Shown: positions 27,927 to 29,066 of the stretch, piece by piece
Layout of the letters: every line of letters starts with the position of its first letter
Numbering within the stretch: the first letter of the stretch is position 1
Assembly: GCA_002371895.1 (NCBI GenBank)
Contig: DFHM01000009.1
Location: forward strand, 1-29,066
Direction: 5' to 3'
Length of the DNA stretch: 29,066 bases
Source: Candidatus Saccharibacteria bacterium UBA3723
GTDB lineage: Bacteria; Patescibacteriota; Saccharimonadia; Saccharimonadales; Saccharimonadaceae
Notes under the pieces: generated by a model
The model's database searches: none
What the model was told of the DNA's origin: nothing
What the model saw: only the letters and a program-made list of their open reading frames with translations
Translations under genes and position numbers: made by a program

Positions 27927-29066
27927 TATCCTTTATATCGACCTCAACTCTTGTTTCGCTACCATCGAACAGCAAGCCCGCCCAATGCTGCGCGGGCACC
28001 CAGTCGCCATCTCCAACCGCATCACGCCGAACGCATGCATTATTGCCGCCAGCTACGAAGCGAAGGCGCGCGGCGTCAAAGTTGGCATGCGCCGCATGGA
28101 GGCCCAAGCACTCTGCCCAGACCTGATTTTTGCCGAGACCGAGCCAGACAAATACATCTTTGTCCACGAAAAACTCAAACGCATCATGCAGGATTATTCC
28201 GCCAATGTCGTCATGAAATCCATCGACGAGGGCGTTGTTGATCTCGCCGAGGCTCCGCCACATATCAGAGAACGCAACCGCTACGAAATTGGTCGCGAGA
28301 TTAAGCAACGCCTCCTAACCGAAGTTGGCGATTGGATGCGCTGCAATGTCGGCATTGCTAGCAACCGTTTCTTAGCAAAACTCGCCGGAGAGCTTCATAA
28401 ACCAGATGGCCTCGACGAAATCACACCAGAAAACCAGCGCGATATCTTTGCTACATTAAAGCTCACCGATCTACCCGGTATCAATGTCCGCATGGAGCGC
28501 AGGCTCAATGCCGTCAGTATTTTTACGCCACTAGAATTTCTTGACGCCGACGAAGAAACCCTCGTCAAGCTCGTCTGTAAGAGTATCGACGGCAGCAAAT
28601 GGTATAAGCGCCTCCGCGGTATCGAGGTAGACGCCGTAGATTACGGCATCAAATCCGTTGGCCGCCAGTACGTCCTAGAAAGCAAGCTCCTAAGCAGGGA
28701 GGAGATAGAAGCACGTATTCTACACCTTGCCGAGGATGTCGGTTACCGTCTACGCAGCAAAGATCTCTATGCACGCGGCGTCTATGTCTGGACCTACGGT
28801 TACGACGATATCTATTCGCATCGCTCGACCATCCTCAAAACACCAATCAACACCGACGCAGACATTTGCCGCACCACCATGCAACTATACGACGAGCTCC
28901 CAGCTCCCGTACGCATTATTGGTGTTACGCTATATAAACTCCAGGATCATCCGGAGACACAGCTCTGTTTTTATCAGGATCAAATCGAACGCGCGCAAAA
29001 TATCTGTACCGCCATCGACAAAATCAATCTCCGTTTTGGCGCACGCACAGTCCATTCTGCGCGCAG
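27919..29066 (+). CDS. Y-family DNA polymerase, C-terminus beyond window
   Basis: Translation from the ATG at 27919 gives at least 382 residues with no stop before the edge. The palm begins MNDILYIDLNSCFATIEQQ, with catalytic Asp8 and probable steric-gate Phe13. AASYEAKARGVKVGM follows, then the acidic pair in KSIDEGVVDL (Asp103, Glu104). GIASNRFLAKLAGELHKPDGL and LPGINVRMERRL correspond to the thumb/HhH region, followed by a little-finger domain. This is a translesion polymerase of the DinB/UmuC group. The GAGGGGG Shine-Dalgarno is inside the preceding gene. The beta-clamp motif, if present, is outside the window. Confidence 0.93.
   Translation, partial: MNDILYIDLNSCFATIEQQARPMLRGHPVAISNRITPNACIIAASYEAKARGVKVGMRRMEAQALCPDLIFAETEPDKYIFVHEKLKRIMQDYSANVVMKSIDEGVVDLAEAPPHIRERNRYEIGREIKQRLLTEVGDWMRCNVGIASNRFLAKLAGELHKPDGLDEITPENQRDIFATLKLTDLPGINVRMERRLNAVSIFTPLEFLDADEETLVKLVCKSIDGSKWYKRLRGIEVDAVDYGIKSVGRQYVLESKLLSREEIEARILHLAEDVGYRLRSKDLYARGVYVWTYGYDDIYSHRSTILKTPINTDADICRTTMQLYDELPAPVRIIGVTLYKLQDHPETQLCFYQDQIERAQNICTAIDKINLRFGARTVHSAR

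Noticed and set aside
1..29066. CRISPR array, insertion sequence or prophage
   Set aside because: No regularly spaced direct repeats, transposase, integrase or phage structural gene was seen.

Overview
The window looks like a compact chromosome segment of a small-genome bacterium. A member of the Patescibacteria, most likely Candidatus Saccharibacteria (TM7), is the best fit. This rests on gene content (DUF362, DUF2142, DUF308, CYTH, a YukD-free minimal envelope set with a YkuD transpeptidase, a reduced GpsA), very short intergenic gaps, many ATGA/TAATG overlaps, and -10 boxes sitting directly in front of start codons. TGA is used as a normal stop, for example at CorA and the RlmD-like gene, which argues against the UGA-recoding lineages. 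No database search was possible, so the assignment is an inference.

Layout. 1-380: a cut-off hypothetical gene. 499-4160 (+): DUF362, CorA and a membrane protein, then CYTH and DUF308 from a second promoter. 4153-6610 (-): an operon of a membrane-anchored 'IYLYP' protein, an anchored cyclophilin-like protein, a flavodoxin and a glycerophosphodiesterase. 6629-7393 (-): PgeF-like oxidase, divergent with only 22 bp from the next unit. 7416-13019 (+): a tight four-gene operon of APH-type kinase, GNAT-like acyltransferase, a rifampicin-phosphotransferase-like dikinase and a BtaA/DUF3419 aminocarboxypropyl transferase. This is the strongest candidate for an undescribed pathway. 13023-15081 (-): a 29-codon acidic microgene and a DUF2142 membrane protein. 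15124-15660: a 59-residue ORF with a structured leader and terminator, then tRNA-Gln with an unusual trailer. 15666-18416: a hypothetical gene, then a divergent LolD/MacB-like ABC exporter pair. 18464-18929 (-): two tiny membrane proteins. 19033-22476 (+): RlmD-like methyltransferase, a hypothetical, DegV and a short GpsA. 22480-25707: a UvrD helicase fused to a RecB-type nuclease. 25750-27023 (-): TM2 protein and L,D-transpeptidase. 27248-29066 (+): a tandem zinc ribbon, then a 90-residue protein coupled to a Y-family polymerase that runs off the window.

Two kinds of transcription unit stand out. One has a -10 hexamer exactly 6 (sometimes 7) bases before the ATG and no Shine-Dalgarno, so the mRNA is probably leaderless. 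The other has a 25-105 base leader, usually with a 5'-proximal hairpin, and a strong Shine-Dalgarno; it mostly drives small hypothetical, secreted or stress-type genes.

A lipid theme runs through the window: BtaA-like transferase, GpsA, DegV (fatty-acid binding family), glycerophosphodiesterase and DUF2142. If the organism is an epibiotic saccharibacterium lacking most lipid synthesis, these could serve uptake and remodelling of host-derived lipids. That link is inference.
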